Shown piece by piece: positions 27,163 through 35,356 of a stretch of 64,000 nt of DNA. A program made the position numbers and the translations under genes. The first letter of the stretch is position 1. Each line of letters opens with the position of its first letter. This DNA is from Vampirovibrionales bacterium. Lineage in GTDB: Bacteria > Cyanobacteriota > Vampirovibrionia > Vampirovibrionales > Vampirovibrionaceae. The DNA lies in the NCBI GenBank assembly GCA_016712355.1, contig JADJRF010000005.1:1116001-1180000 (forward strand). Direction: 5' to 3'. The notes beneath the pieces are model-generated. The model did no database searches, was not told the origin of the DNA, and was given only the letters and a program-made list of their open reading frames with translations.

Positions 27163-27657
27163 TTATTGCCGCGGGAGGGCGGCGGCGGGCGCTGTAACGG
27201 CCTCGCCCTCTTCCTCTTCGTCGTCGGCGAAGGCGTCCTGATAAGTCAAAAACAGTTCGGAATCGTCGGGCGTTTCGCCGCTTTCTTCTGTGGCGGGGGC
27301 TTCCGGCGTGGCGGCGCCTTCGGCGGGTTTGCGGATAGTGCCCGCGCGTTGCTTGACGTCGCGCATCAGTCGCGTTTTATGCTTGCGCAGCGCGCGTTCA
27401 ATTTTATGCAGCAGCTCGTCAATGCCGGCGTATAAATCCGATTTGGCGGCCCCGACGCGCACAATGGCGCCGTTTACATGGACGGTCGCTTCGGCTTTCT
27501 GGTTTTCTTTGATGCTGGGGTTCTTCTCAACGCTTAGAAAAACGTGAATCTCCTGAATAAAATCGAAATGCTCGGACAGGCGGCGCATTTTTTCGATGAC
27601 ATGATCCTTGATGCCGCGGGTCAGATCGATATTGCGACCGCTGACAATAATTTTCAT
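27163..27657 (-). CDS. hpf: Ribosome hibernation promoting factor, N-domain with acidic tail
   Basis: 164 residues. Residues 1-105 are the HPF/YfiA fold that sits in the decoding centre: 'MKIIVSGRNIDLTRGIKDHVIEKMRRL' and 'KAEATVHVNGAIVRVGAAKSDLYAGIDELLHKIERALRKHK'. The rest (~105-164) is Pro/Ala/Glu-rich and very acidic ('DAFADDEEEEGEA'). The ~55-residue dimerising domain of long HPF ('…PM…EA…QM…GH.F…F') is absent. So it should not form 100S dimers as long HPF does, unless through a different factor. Monocistronic, with its own terminator. Confidence 0.85.
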   Translation of the reverse strand: MKIIVSGRNIDLTRGIKDHVIEKMRRLSEHFDFIQEIHVFLSVEKNPSIKENQKAEATVHVNGAIVRVGAAKSDLYAGIDELLHKIERALRKHKTRLMRDVKQRAGTIRKPAEGAATPEAPATEESGETPDDSELFLTYQDAFADDEEEEGEAVTAPAAALPRQ

Positions 27658-27738
27658 GAGAGAACCTCCATCACAGGCGGGAAAAACAGGAAGAGTCGGG
27701 ATTTAGCCAAAAACACTTAAAGCCAGACGCAGATGACA

Positions 27739-27779
27739 GGCAGACAGGCGCTTATGTCTTAAAGGCGCGCCTGCCTGCC
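27739..27779 (-). terminator. Hairpin downstream of enolase
   Basis: Thirteen-base arms (27767-27779 with 27739-27751, one mismatch) around a 15-nt loop, 17 bases after the eno stop. It lacks a T tract, so it may stabilise the 3' end and not terminate alone. Confidence 0.45.
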
Positions 27780-27795
27780 CAAGAGTTGCAAGGGT

Positions 27796-29124
27796 CTAGA
27801 TCGACATCGCTTCGAGATTGCGCGCCGCGCCAGCGCTCTGGCGCAGGGCTTTAAAGGCGCTAAAGCCGGCATAGCGCGCCGTGGGCCCCAGCTCTTGCTC
27901 GATGCGCAGCAACTGGTTATATTTGGCGATGCGCTCCGAGCGGCTGGCCGAGCCTGTTTTAATTTGCCCGGAATTCACCGCCACGGCGAGATCCGCGATG
28001 AACGTGTCTTCGGTTTCGCCCGAGCGATGGCTGATCATCGTGGTATAGCCAGACTGATGGGCTAGATTAATGGTGGCCATCGTCTCGCTGAGCGTGCCAA
28101 TCTGATTGACCTTAATCAGAATACTGTTGCCGACGCCTTTTTCAATGCCTTCGGCCAGAATCGCCTTGTTGGTGACAAACAAGTCGTCGCCGACGAGTTG
28201 AACGCCCGCTCCAAGGCGGTCGGTGAGAAGCTTCCAGCCGTCCCAGTCGCCTTCCGACATGCCGTCTTCAATCGAAATAATCGGATACTGCCGGGATAAA
28301 TCCGCCAGATAGTCCACCATTTGCTCCGGCGTCAACGATTTCCCTTCGCCTTGCAGGCCGTAGCGGCCATCTTTGTAGAGCTCGGTGCTGGCGACGTCCA
28401 GCGCCAGTTTGATGTGCTCGTTGGTATTAAAGCCTACTTTTTCAATGGCGGTCAGAATCAAATCGACCGCTTCGCCGTTGCTGCGCAGGTCTGGCGCAAA
28501 GCCGCCTTCATCGCCGAGACCCGTATTGTAGCCTTTGCTGCGCAACACGCTTTTCAGGGCGTGGAAGGTTTCGGCGCCCCAGCGCAAGGCGTCGGAGAAT
28601 GAGACTGCGCCGACCGGAGCAATCATGAATTCCTGAATGTCCACGTTATTGTCGGCGTGCGCGCCGCCATTGAGGATGTTCATCATCGGGACAGGCAGGG
28701 CTGAGGCCGAAATGCCGCCAAGATAGCGATACAGCGGCATGTCCAGCGCATTGGCCGCAGCGCGCGCGCAGGCCAGGCTGACAGCCAGCATCGCATTGGC
28801 GCCCAGGCGGCCCTTGTTGTCGGTGCCGTCGAGTTGAATCATCAGTTGATCGATTTCAGATTGCTGCGTGGCGTCCTGATCGACCAATTCCTTGAAGATG
28901 AGGTCATTGACGTTTTCAACGGCTTGCAGGACGCCTTTACCGTTGTAACGCGAGGCGTCGTCATCGCGCAGTTCCAGCGCTTCGCGCGAGCCGGTGCTGG
29001 CTCCGGAAGGGACGCAAGCGGTTCCAATGGCGCCGTCAGAGAGGATCACTTCGGCCTCTACGGTAGGATTGCCGCGCGAATCCAGAATTTCGCGGGCGCA
29101 AATCAGCTCAATGTAAGTCGACAT
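27796..29124 (-). CDS. eno: Enolase (phosphopyruvate hydratase)
   Basis: Converts 2-phosphoglycerate to phosphoenolpyruvate in glycolysis; also part of RNA degradosomes in some bacteria. 442 residues, normal length. Motifs: 'EILDSRGNPTVEAEV' at the N-terminus, 'GDEGGFAPDL' loop, 'LALDVASTELY' (Asp metal ligand), 'ISIEDGMSEGDWDGW' (Glu), 'QLVGDDLFVTN' (Asp), catalytic Lys in 'SILIKVNQIGTL', and signature 'MISHRSGETEDTFIADLAVA'. ATG 29124 fits the family start. Confidence 0.98.
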   Translation of the reverse strand: MSTYIELICAREILDSRGNPTVEAEVILSDGAIGTACVPSGASTGSREALELRDDDASRYNGKGVLQAVENVNDLIFKELVDQDATQQSEIDQLMIQLDGTDNKGRLGANAMLAVSLACARAAANALDMPLYRYLGGISASALPVPMMNILNGGAHADNNVDIQEFMIAPVGAVSFSDALRWGAETFHALKSVLRSKGYNTGLGDEGGFAPDLRSNGEAVDLILTAIEKVGFNTNEHIKLALDVASTELYKDGRYGLQGEGKSLTPEQMVDYLADLSRQYPIISIEDGMSEGDWDGWKLLTDRLGAGVQLVGDDLFVTNKAILAEGIEKGVGNSILIKVNQIGTLSETMATINLAHQSGYTTMISHRSGETEDTFIADLAVAVNSGQIKTGSASRSERIAKYNQLLRIEQELGPTARYAGFSAFKALRQSAGAARNLEAMSI

Positions 29125-29304
29125 GGCGAGTAGTCAAACCTCCTGCGTCAAAACGGACATGCGCCTTATCGCGACAGCGAACGGGCCAGTCATGAGCCCT
29201 CATTCAAGCATAGCCCTACGGGAGCGTCAATTGTCGCGCCCCGGCCGCGACGTTGGAGGCGCGCGGCTATGCGAGCCTGTTGTCGTTTGGGTACAATCGG
29301 TGAG

Positions 29305-30024
29305 ATGAACGCGCTGACTCAGGATGACTTTGAACACAGGCTTGCGGCGCTGCGACAGCAATGCGATGCGCGCGGCGCGACCCTGCTCGCCGTGACCAAG
29401 GGCGCCAGTCTGGCGCAGATTCGGCGCGCATGGGCCTTGGGCGTGCGCGACGTGGGCGAAAACCGCGTACAGGACGCCCTGGCCAAAATGGAGGCGCTGA
29501 ATGGCGAGACGGCCCAGAGCGTCGGCAGCGGCGCGCCTGGGTCTCTGCGCTGGCACCTGATTGGTCATTTACAGGGTAATAAAGTCGCCAAAACCGTGGG
29601 CCGCTTTCATCTGATTCACAGCATTGACACGACGGATCTGGCACAGCGCCTTTCGGACGCCAATGCGTCGCGGAACTGCGTCCAGGCGATTCTCCTGCAG
29701 ATCAATGTGGCGCAAGAACCTCAAAAATATGGCTTCGCGCCGGAGGCCTTGCCGGAGGCCCTGTCGCTTATTCGACGCTTGCCCGGCGTTCGGGTAGAAG
29801 GCCTGATGGCCATGACGCCTCTACGCGCCGAGGCCGAAGAATCCATTAAAATATTTACAAAACTTTATGACCTGCGCATGGCGCTCTCAGACGCCTTCGC
29901 GCGGACGCCTGCGCGCTTGTCGATGGGAATGAGTCAGGACTATATACACGCTTTGGCGTGTGGTGCTACAATAGTGCGCGTGGGCTCGTTCCTATTTGGG
30001 GAAGAGAGGGTCCGCGCCCTGTAA
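29305..30024 (+). CDS. yggS: YggS/PLPBP-family pyridoxal phosphate homeostasis protein
   Basis: A single-domain TIM-barrel PLP carrier that buffers B6. 239 residues from ATG 29305 (MNALTQDDFEHRL). PLP Schiff-base Lys32 in 'LLAVTKG', 'DVGENRVQDALAK', 'WHLIGHLQGNKV', 'LLQINVAQEPQKYGF', and 'LSMGMSQDYIHALACGATIVRVGSFLFGE' for the phosphate. The open frame extends 12 codons further upstream. A -10-like TACAAT ends only 7 bases before this ATG, so the message may be nearly leaderless. sepF follows 63 bases later: the ylmE-ylmF pairing of Cyanobacteria and Firmicutes. Confidence 0.93.
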   Translation: MNALTQDDFEHRLAALRQQCDARGATLLAVTKGASLAQIRRAWALGVRDVGENRVQDALAKMEALNGETAQSVGSGAPGSLRWHLIGHLQGNKVAKTVGRFHLIHSIDTTDLAQRLSDANASRNCVQAILLQINVAQEPQKYGFAPEALPEALSLIRRLPGVRVEGLMAMTPLRAEAEESIKIFTKLYDLRMALSDAFARTPARLSMGMSQDYIHALACGATIVRVGSFLFGEERVRAL

Positions 30025-30087
30025 TCGCTCCACCGTTAGATACCCCCTGTTTACGAAGGATAGAGTTAGGAGGCGTCCAGACCGCCC

Positions 30088-30591
30088 ATGAATACGGGAC
30101 TCATGCATAAGCTTAAAAACTGGGTTTCCGGCGACCCGTTTGAAGACGAGCTGTTTCAATATGAAGAGGAGTACGAGGCCGAACCTCGGGCTTATCGACC
30201 TGCGCGAAGCGAGTTTGAAGCGCCTGTCGATAAAAAGCCCCGCAAAAATCTGCGCGTGGTGGACCACCCCGCTGGCGGGTCGTTGCAGCAGCAGGTCGTC
30301 GTCATTGAGCCGCGCGCGTTTGAAGAGGCGCTCGATATCATTGAGCATCTGCGCTCGCGTCGCTCCGTGCTGCTGAACCTCCATATGCTGGATACCGCGC
30401 AATCACAGCGCGTGGTGGATTTTCTCTCCGGCGCCACCCACGCCATTGACGGCAATCAGCAGCGCATCGGCGACGGCGTATTTATGTTTACGCCCAGCAA
30501 CGTTGTTATTACCAGTGAGGCGCAGCACAAAGACGCGTCAGCTCATGCAGGGCTGAATGTCAACGACGCCTTCTGGAATCAGGGGCGCTAG
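30088..30591 (+). CDS. sepF: Cell division protein SepF
   Basis: Membrane-binding partner of FtsZ that helps assemble the Z ring. 167 residues. An N-terminal amphipathic membrane helix ('MHKLKNWVSGDP') is followed by an acidic linker ('YEEEYEAE'). The SepF core spans about 70-150: 'VVVIEPRAFEEALDIIEHLRSRRSVLLNLHMLDTAQSQRVVDFLSGATHAIDGNQQRIGDGVFMFTPSNV'. The C-terminus ends 'VNDAFWNQGR'. AGGAGG stands ~14 bases before the ATG; an in-frame second Met (MHKL) is five codons in. SepF replaces FtsA/ZipA in lineages such as Cyanobacteria. Confidence 0.95.
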   Translation: MNTGLMHKLKNWVSGDPFEDELFQYEEEYEAEPRAYRPARSEFEAPVDKKPRKNLRVVDHPAGGSLQQQVVVIEPRAFEEALDIIEHLRSRRSVLLNLHMLDTAQSQRVVDFLSGATHAIDGNQQRIGDGVFMFTPSNVVITSEAQHKDASAHAGLNVNDAFWNQGR

Positions 30592-30657
30592 AGCCGCCGG
30601 GTCTTTCAAGTCGTTTTTGAATGCGACGCCGCTCTATCCGCTTCGATACGTTCCGTT

Positions 30658-30693
30658 CGACCGCCCGGCTTTCTGTAAGAAGCCGGGCGGTCG
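30658..30693 (+). terminator. Intrinsic terminator of yggS-sepF
   Basis: A perfect 14-bp stem (30658-30671 with 30680-30693) with an 8-nt loop, then CGTTTA. It is 67 bases after the sepF stop. The T tract is short but the stem is very strong. Confidence 0.7.
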
Positions 30694-30748
30694 CGTTTAG
30701 GACGCTTTTCTGCTTGAGACGTTTTCGCGTTTAAGCCTTTAAGCCAAA

Positions 30749-30780
30749 GCCCCTTCTCTGTCTTATGGGAGAGAAGGGGC
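30749..30780 (-). terminator. Terminator of the merR/Cys-peptide operon
   Basis: On the minus strand GCCCCTTCTCT (rev. of 30770-30780) pairs perfectly with 30749-30759 (11 bp, 10-nt loop) and is followed by TTTGGC. It lies ~30 bases after the stop of the Cys-rich peptide gene. Confidence 0.6.
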
Positions 30781-30812
30781 AGGCTCCAAGCGTTTTTTAT
30801 GACAAATTGCCG

Positions 30813-30947
30813 CTATTTGCAGGGACAGGGCTTGCCGCAATGACAAGGATTGCATTTGCAGCCTTGCGCAAAGGCTGTGGCTCCGGTCAGGCCGGCGCCG
30901 GCGACCAAAGCGGCCAGTAAACCAAGGGTCATGAGTTTTTTGAGCAT
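30813..30947 (-). CDS. Exported Cys-rich metallothionein-like micropeptide
   Basis: A 44-residue product, too short for most gene callers. Residues 1-27 are a textbook signal peptide: 'MLKKLM', a Leu/Ala core, cleavage after 'ATAFA'. The mature peptide is ~17 residues, starting QG, with six Cys and one His: C30, C32, C35, C37, C41, C43 (pattern C-x-C-x2-C-x-C-x3-C-x-C). That density implies soft-metal (Cu, Ag, Cd, Zn, Hg) binding in the periplasm or outside. AGGAG sits 8 bases before the ATG, which lies inside the last codons of the merR gene (19-base overlap), so both are translated from one message. It is not homologous to any named metallothionein I can recall. Confidence 0.75.
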   Translation of the reverse strand: MLKKLMTLGLLAALVAGAGLTGATAFAQGCKCNPCHCGKPCPCK

Positions 30948-31375
30948 GAAGATATCTCCTGTTGGCTTGGGTGAGGGCTATCGAGGCATTTTAAAATGGG
31001 ACAGTCTTCGACAAGGCCGTGATCGCCGGGGCATGCTTGCGCTAACTGTGTGAGCGCTGCCTTCATCGCCTCCAGCGACTGGATTTTTTCGTTGATGGTC
31101 TGGATTTTATGTTCGGCCAACTGCTTGACCACGCCGACCGATTGAGACGCATCGTGCCGCAGGGCCAGCAGATCCCGAATTTCCGCAAGCGAAAACCCCA
31201 AATCCTGGGCCCGGCGGATAAAGCGCACCCGCGTGAGATCTTGAGCGCCATACATGCGGTAACCCGCTTCGGTGCGGCTTGGTGCGGGCAGTAGCTGTTC
31301 GCGTTCGTAGTAACGCAATGTTTCCACATTGACGGACGCCTGTTTGGCCAGTTCACCGGAGGTCATAAAATCCAT
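30929..31375 (-). CDS. MerR-family metal-responsive transcriptional regulator (CueR-like)
   Basis: 148 residues from ATG 31375 (MDFMTSGELAKQASVNVETLRYYE). The N-terminal winged HTH is followed by a long dimer helix. The metal loop near the C-terminus is 'ACPGDHGLVEDCPIL', with Cys115 and Cys125. CueR has 'ACPGD…DCPI' with two fewer residues between the Cys. A Cys at the dimer-helix position used by MerR/ZntR is absent, which favours a monovalent-ion (Cu/Ag/Au) sensor. Two extra Cys (130, 144) lie in the tail. It is transcribed from a 20-bp-spacer promoter it very likely controls itself, together with the Cys-rich peptide. ATG 31366 is an alternative start. Confidence 0.88.
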   Translation of the reverse strand: MDFMTSGELAKQASVNVETLRYYEREQLLPAPSRTEAGYRMYGAQDLTRVRFIRRAQDLGFSLAEIRDLLALRHDASQSVGVVKQLAEHKIQTINEKIQSLEAMKAALTQLAQACPGDHGLVEDCPILKCLDSPHPSQQEISSCSKNS

Positions 31376-31425
31376 GTGGAATCGAGAGCCTCTTGATGAC
31401 GTGTTCACATCGCGTATCTGACTTC

Positions 31426-31457
31426 ATCTTACAGTCCGTACCCGCGTCCGGAGTCAA
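31426..31457 (-). promoter_or_regulatory. MerR-type operator-promoter with 20-bp spacer
   Basis: On the minus strand, -35 TTGACT (31452-31457), a 20-bp spacer, -10 TAAGAT (31426-31431). The spacer contains an imperfect dyad (CTCCGGAC … GTACGGA) strikingly like the mer operator. Over-long 19-20 bp spacers are diagnostic of MerR-family targets, where the bound activator untwists the DNA. The first gene downstream is the merR homologue itself, so this is an autoregulated operon. Confidence 0.85.
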
Positions 31458-31654
31458 GCCTTTTTGAGAAAATTCCCCTTCGCGCAGACGAGAAATTGGG
31501 CTTCGAGAAAGCTACGCATTTTATTTTCGCCTCAGATCGTATAGAATATGGGCTCGTTTGGAGGCGTCGTTCGGATAGCGCCGTCAAAGCGAGAACGACG
31601 CCCCCGGCGTCAGGTCTGTAGTATCAAGCTGTTATCAGGATTGAGGACTGTTCA

Positions 31655-32206
31655 ATGAACCCGAAAGCTATTTTACTCTGGTCACTGGCGCTGGGCGCCG
31701 CTGTTACCATGGCGCTGCCGCTGGCGGCCAATGCCGAAAACCTCTCCAGCGGAGAAACCTTGGCGGAATACGATTCGCTGAAGTTCCCCTACCTGGATCG
31801 TCGCGCGATTGTCGTGAGCGAAGGCGCTGGCGAACTGGATTTCAGCAACAAGGTCTTTCTCCAGGACCAGGACCGTATCGCGCTGAAATTCGTCAATGAC
31901 GCCGCCCATGCGGTGAATGTCGATATTCCCGCCTTTAAAATCAACTTCGTCGTTCCTGCCAACTCTGAGCGCGTCTATGAATTCGTCAGCTCCGAGCTGG
32001 GCAACGTCTACGGCGACAATGGCAAAGTGGCCTACACCGTCACGTCTCTGGAATCCCAGAACCGCGGCGGCATCGGCAAAAGCCAGGCGCTGATGGATAT
32101 CATCAACGCCAAAATCGTCGTCCCGACGTTTGTGGATGATGAGCCTCCGCCGCCCGTCCGCCGTGGCGCTGGCGCTGACAACGGCAACGTTCGGGGCTAT
32201 TGGTAA
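31655..32206 (+). CDS. Secreted protein, possible cupredoxin-like fold
   Basis: 183 residues. A clear signal peptide ('ILLWSLALGAAVTMALPLAANA', cleavage near residue 27) and no membrane helices after. The middle ('DRIALKFVNDAAHAVNVDIPAFKINFVVPANSERVYEFVSSEL…GKVAYTVTS') has the strand pattern of a cupredoxin or related beta-sandwich, but the usual Cys/His/Met copper ligands are not arranged as in plastocyanin; only one His is present. The tail is Pro/Arg/Gly-rich ('DDEPPPPVRRGAGADNGN'). It follows the metal operon divergently, which may be coincidence. Function unknown. Confidence 0.6.
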   Translation: MNPKAILLWSLALGAAVTMALPLAANAENLSSGETLAEYDSLKFPYLDRRAIVVSEGAGELDFSNKVFLQDQDRIALKFVNDAAHAVNVDIPAFKINFVVPANSERVYEFVSSELGNVYGDNGKVAYTVTSLESQNRGGIGKSQALMDIINAKIVVPTFVDDEPPPPVRRGAGADNGNVRGYW

Positions 32207-32277
32207 CATCCAATGGGCGCGAGACCAGCGACTGTTCTGTTGAATTTTGCCGTTAAGACGGCGTTATCGACGACCTG

Positions 32278-33036
32278 ATGCGCTTTCGTCTCCCGTTCCG
32301 TGTACTTTTGATGACGCTGGTCGGACTCTGCGCGAGTCTGGCCAGCGTTTTCGCACAGGCAGACCCGCCTTCTGCGACGCCGCCTCCCCACAGAATCGCC
32401 ATTAATCTTGCTGCGCGGACCCTCTCGATACTGCAGGGCGAACGCCTTCTGCGGACATTCCCTGTGGGCGTGGGTCGTCTCAATTTCCCGACGCCAACGG
32501 GCGAATTCCAGGTCATTCGAAAAGTCGTCAACCCCGCGTGGGAAAACCCGTATGCGGGCGTGCAAAAAATGGTGATCAAGGCCGGAAGCGCCAACCCGCT
32601 GGGGACTCGCTGGATTGGCTTCCACCGCGACGCTAAAGGCGAATTTGGCATTCATGGGACCAATAATCCCGCCTCGGTGGGCAAATATAGTTCGCACGGC
32701 TGTATTCGCATGCGTATTCCCGATGCCGAAGCGGTTTTTGCGGCCATCGATCTCGGATCGCCGGTCAGTATTGCGTATGATCCGGCGGTTATTCAGCGAG
32801 ATGGTATTCTCCTCACGCTTCGCGTTTACCCGGACGCGCTTCAACGCGGGATGCCCAACGCAGACGCCATTCAAGAGCGCGTACGTCGCCAATACCCAGA
32901 CGCGCAAACCAATCCGCTGTTGATTGCCTATGCCTTGCGTCGCCCCAGCCTGCCGCCCACGATCATCGGCTTTATCGCCAGCCGGGAGGCGGATAAACCC
33001 AAAGCCGCCTCGGTTCAAGACGCGCACAAATTTTAA
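32278..33036 (+). CDS. L,D-transpeptidase (YkuD domain)
   Basis: 252 residues with an N-terminal signal ('VLLMTLVGLCASLASVFAQ'). YkuD domain from ~38 to ~170: 'RIAINLAARTLSILQGERLLRTFPVGVG', 'TPTGEFQVI', His126 in 'FGIHGTN', and the active-site motif S139-H-G-C142-I-R144. These enzymes form 3-3 peptidoglycan crosslinks or attach proteins to the wall, in the periplasm. The C-terminal ~80 residues carry no known domain. A separate unit 71 bases after the preceding secreted-protein gene; co-transcription is possible. Confidence 0.92.
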   Translation: MRFRLPFRVLLMTLVGLCASLASVFAQADPPSATPPPHRIAINLAARTLSILQGERLLRTFPVGVGRLNFPTPTGEFQVIRKVVNPAWENPYAGVQKMVIKAGSANPLGTRWIGFHRDAKGEFGIHGTNNPASVGKYSSHGCIRMRIPDAEAVFAAIDLGSPVSIAYDPAVIQRDGILLTLRVYPDALQRGMPNADAIQERVRRQYPDAQTNPLLIAYALRRPSLPPTIIGFIASREADKPKAASVQDAHKF

Positions 33037-33101
33037 GCGGTTCGTTTTAATATGCTTACACTCTGTTTTGGGTCTTAAAAGAGCTGTAAGGGGGTTGGGT
33101 A

Positions 33102-33572
33102 ATGGGAGATGTGTCCTTCTTAACGATTGATACGACTGGAAAGAATATTAGCTCGCGTAACGGGCAGTTCTTGGGGGGAAAAGATGAGAATGATCGGCCT
33201 CGAACCACGCCTTTATGCTGGCAGCGCCAATCAAGGTTTGGAGAAACAGACGCCCTGATTGACAAAGTCTCTGGGGCTCCTGCATGTAATTTAACGTTTT
33301 CGCTGACAGAAACTTATCAAAATCCTGAGCCTGATATGCCCCCTTTCCAAAAAGTTGGAGTAAATAGTTCTGATGGTAAACCTGATCGGCTTACCTTCAT
33401 CCTTCCTTCTGACGAGTTCGCTACACCCAAAATACTTTCGATCATCAAAGACCCTCAAGATGACGTGACGATTTTAAAAGGCCGCGAAAAGACTCCCGGA
33501 ACTTGGGAAATAGGGACGCTTGCTGTGCTTCATGACGAAGGGGAAATCACTTATCAAAACGCTATTATTTAA
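33102..33572 (+). CDS. Orphan hypothetical protein, AT-rich gene
   Basis: 156 residues, no recognised family, no signal or membrane helix. Beta-rich and polar: 'GDVSFLTIDTTGKNISSRNGQFLGG', 'ACNLTFSLTETYQNPEP', 'KPDRLTFILPSDEF'. AAGGGGGTT lies upstream of ATG 33102 as ribosome site. Base composition is clearly more A/T-rich than the GC-rich flanking genes, pointing to a foreign or lineage-specific origin. A 14-bp palindrome CAAGCCCGGGCTTG (33582-33595) follows the stop. Could be a fast-evolving effector-type or surface protein, which is speculation. Confidence 0.6.
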   Translation: MGDVSFLTIDTTGKNISSRNGQFLGGKDENDRPRTTPLCWQRQSRFGETDALIDKVSGAPACNLTFSLTETYQNPEPDMPPFQKVGVNSSDGKPDRLTFILPSDEFATPKILSIIKDPQDDVTILKGREKTPGTWEIGTLAVLHDEGEITYQNAII

Positions 33573-33691
33573 AGTTAGCAACAAGCCCGGGCTTGCCAAA
33601 ACGCCGCTTTGACTTTCGCTGCGCCGGTATCGGCGTTATGATAGCCTTCTGGCGGCTCGCTCGAATGTGAGCCAAAAAGGAAGCTTCTTGG

Positions 33692-35347
33692 ATGCCTCGC
33701 GCCACGGTGCGTGATCCGTTAGCGGGCGCGCACGAAACGTTTCTCTATACGCCTGCGCCGCCCCGGCCGGACGCGGTTGGCGTCGCCTTGGCCTATCCGG
33801 CCGATTATGGCGTGGCAATGGCCAGTCTGGGATATCTGACGCTGTTTCGTCTGCTCGATCAGCGGCCCGATGTTGCGGCGCAACGCGTGACGATGGACGC
33901 CCTGCGGGCCGGACGACGCCTTCACCCGCAGACGGCCTTATTGGGCTTTTCGTTCTCGTTTGAACTCGATATTCTCAACATTCTCAAAACCCTGGAATTA
34001 TGCGGCATCCCGCTGCGCGCCTGTGATCGCGATGCGTCGCATCCCCTGGTGTTCGCAGGCGGACCGGTGGCGATGACCAACGGAGAGCCTTACGCCGACT
34101 TCATCGACTTTTACCTCATTGGCGATGGGGAAGAGGCAATCGGCGACTTGATCGACGCATGGCATCGCGAGGCTGCCCGCGCGGGCGGCGATCGTCAGGG
34201 GCTTTTACGTCGCTTGGCCCAGACGGTCCCCGGTCTGTACGCGCCTGCGCTCTACGAGGTGACGTACGCCGCGCCGGACGGTCCCGTCACGGCGATCACG
34301 CCGCGCTTTGATGATGTCCCGCCTGTGGTCGCCAAGCGTTCGCTGTCCGCAGCGTTTGCAGATGTGGCGTTTAGTCCCATTCTGACGCCGGAGTCTTACT
34401 TTTCCAGTGTGTTTCTGGTGGAAGTAATGCGCGGATGCGCCCACCGCTGCCGCTTTTGTATGGCCAGTTACGCCACGCTGCCGCCGCGCGCCAGCGACGC
34501 CGGGGCCCTGATGCGCGCTGTCGAAACGGGTCTGCGCCACACGCCTAAAATCGGGCTGTTGGGCGCATTAATTGCCAATCATCCTGAGTTTGAAGCGTTG
34601 TGCGAGTTTCTCAACCACCAAATGAATGCGCATCCTGATCTGACCCTGTCGGCGGCCTCGTTGCGCGCCGATACGCTTACTCCTGCAATGGTTGAGACGT
34701 TTGTTCGCGGTAAACAACGCCAGTTGACGATTGCCATCGAAACCGGCTCGCAACGTCTGCGACAGCGCATCAATAAGCGCCTCAGCGAAGAGGAAATTGC
34801 TCGTGCGGCCGAGATTTGCGCGCGCGCCGGGCTACCTGCCCTCAAACTGTATGGCATGGTGGGTCTTCCCGATGAAACCGATGACGATATCGAAGACACC
34901 ATCCGCCTGATTCGTCAGTTGCGTCGCGACAATCCCCGGCTCGATCTGGTCTTCGGGTGCAGCTCTTTCGTCCCCAAGGGCGCAACGCCGTTTCAGTGGG
35001 CTCCGCGACTCGATACGCCGCAGGTCGAGAAGCGCTTTGAACGCTTGCGTCGAGGGCTGGTGGGCTCCGCCGCTTTTCGTCCCAGCAGCGCCCGCTGGGA
35101 CGCCGCCCAAGCCTTACTGTCGCGGGGCGACAGGCGACTTTCCGGCTTCTTATTGCGTTATGCCGCCTACGGTGGATCGCTGGGGCATATTCGCCGCGCG
35201 ATGAAAGACGGCGCGCCGGGCGAAACCCCGTCGATCGATTGGTACGCGCTGCGCCAGCGCCCGCCAGAAGAAACGCTGCCGTGGCAGGTCGTGTCGTTAG
35301 GCGTGCCAAACGACATCCTGTATCGCGAAGGTCAGTCAAACGCCTAG
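33692..35347 (+). CDS. B12-binding-type radical SAM protein (YgiQ/TIGR03960-like)
   Basis: 551 residues. N-terminal ~200 residues form a degenerate cobalamin-binding-like Rossmann region ('VALAYPADYGVAMASLGYLTLFRLL', 'LLGFSFSFELDILNILKTLELCGIPL', 'VFAGGPVAMTN', 'YLIGDGEEAI'). The radical SAM core has the iron-sulfur ligands C249-x3-C253-x2-C256 in 'RGCAHRCRFC', then 'AIETGSQRLRQRINKRLSEEEI' and 'KLYGMVGLPDETDDDIEDT'. The typical B12 His loop is not evident. The family is uncharacterised; members are thought to modify macromolecules. AAGGAAG precedes the ATG. Confidence 0.85.
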   Translation: MPRATVRDPLAGAHETFLYTPAPPRPDAVGVALAYPADYGVAMASLGYLTLFRLLDQRPDVAAQRVTMDALRAGRRLHPQTALLGFSFSFELDILNILKTLELCGIPLRACDRDASHPLVFAGGPVAMTNGEPYADFIDFYLIGDGEEAIGDLIDAWHREAARAGGDRQGLLRRLAQTVPGLYAPALYEVTYAAPDGPVTAITPRFDDVPPVVAKRSLSAAFADVAFSPILTPESYFSSVFLVEVMRGCAHRCRFCMASYATLPPRASDAGALMRAVETGLRHTPKIGLLGALIANHPEFEALCEFLNHQMNAHPDLTLSAASLRADTLTPAMVETFVRGKQRQLTIAIETGSQRLRQRINKRLSEEEIARAAEICARAGLPALKLYGMVGLPDETDDDIEDTIRLIRQLRRDNPRLDLVFGCSSFVPKGATPFQWAPRLDTPQVEKRFERLRRGLVGSAAFRPSSARWDAAQALLSRGDRRLSGFLLRYAAYGGSLGHIRRAMKDGAPGETPSIDWYALRQRPPEETLPWQVVSLGVPNDILYREGQSNA

Positions 35348-35356
35348 TTGTGGCTG

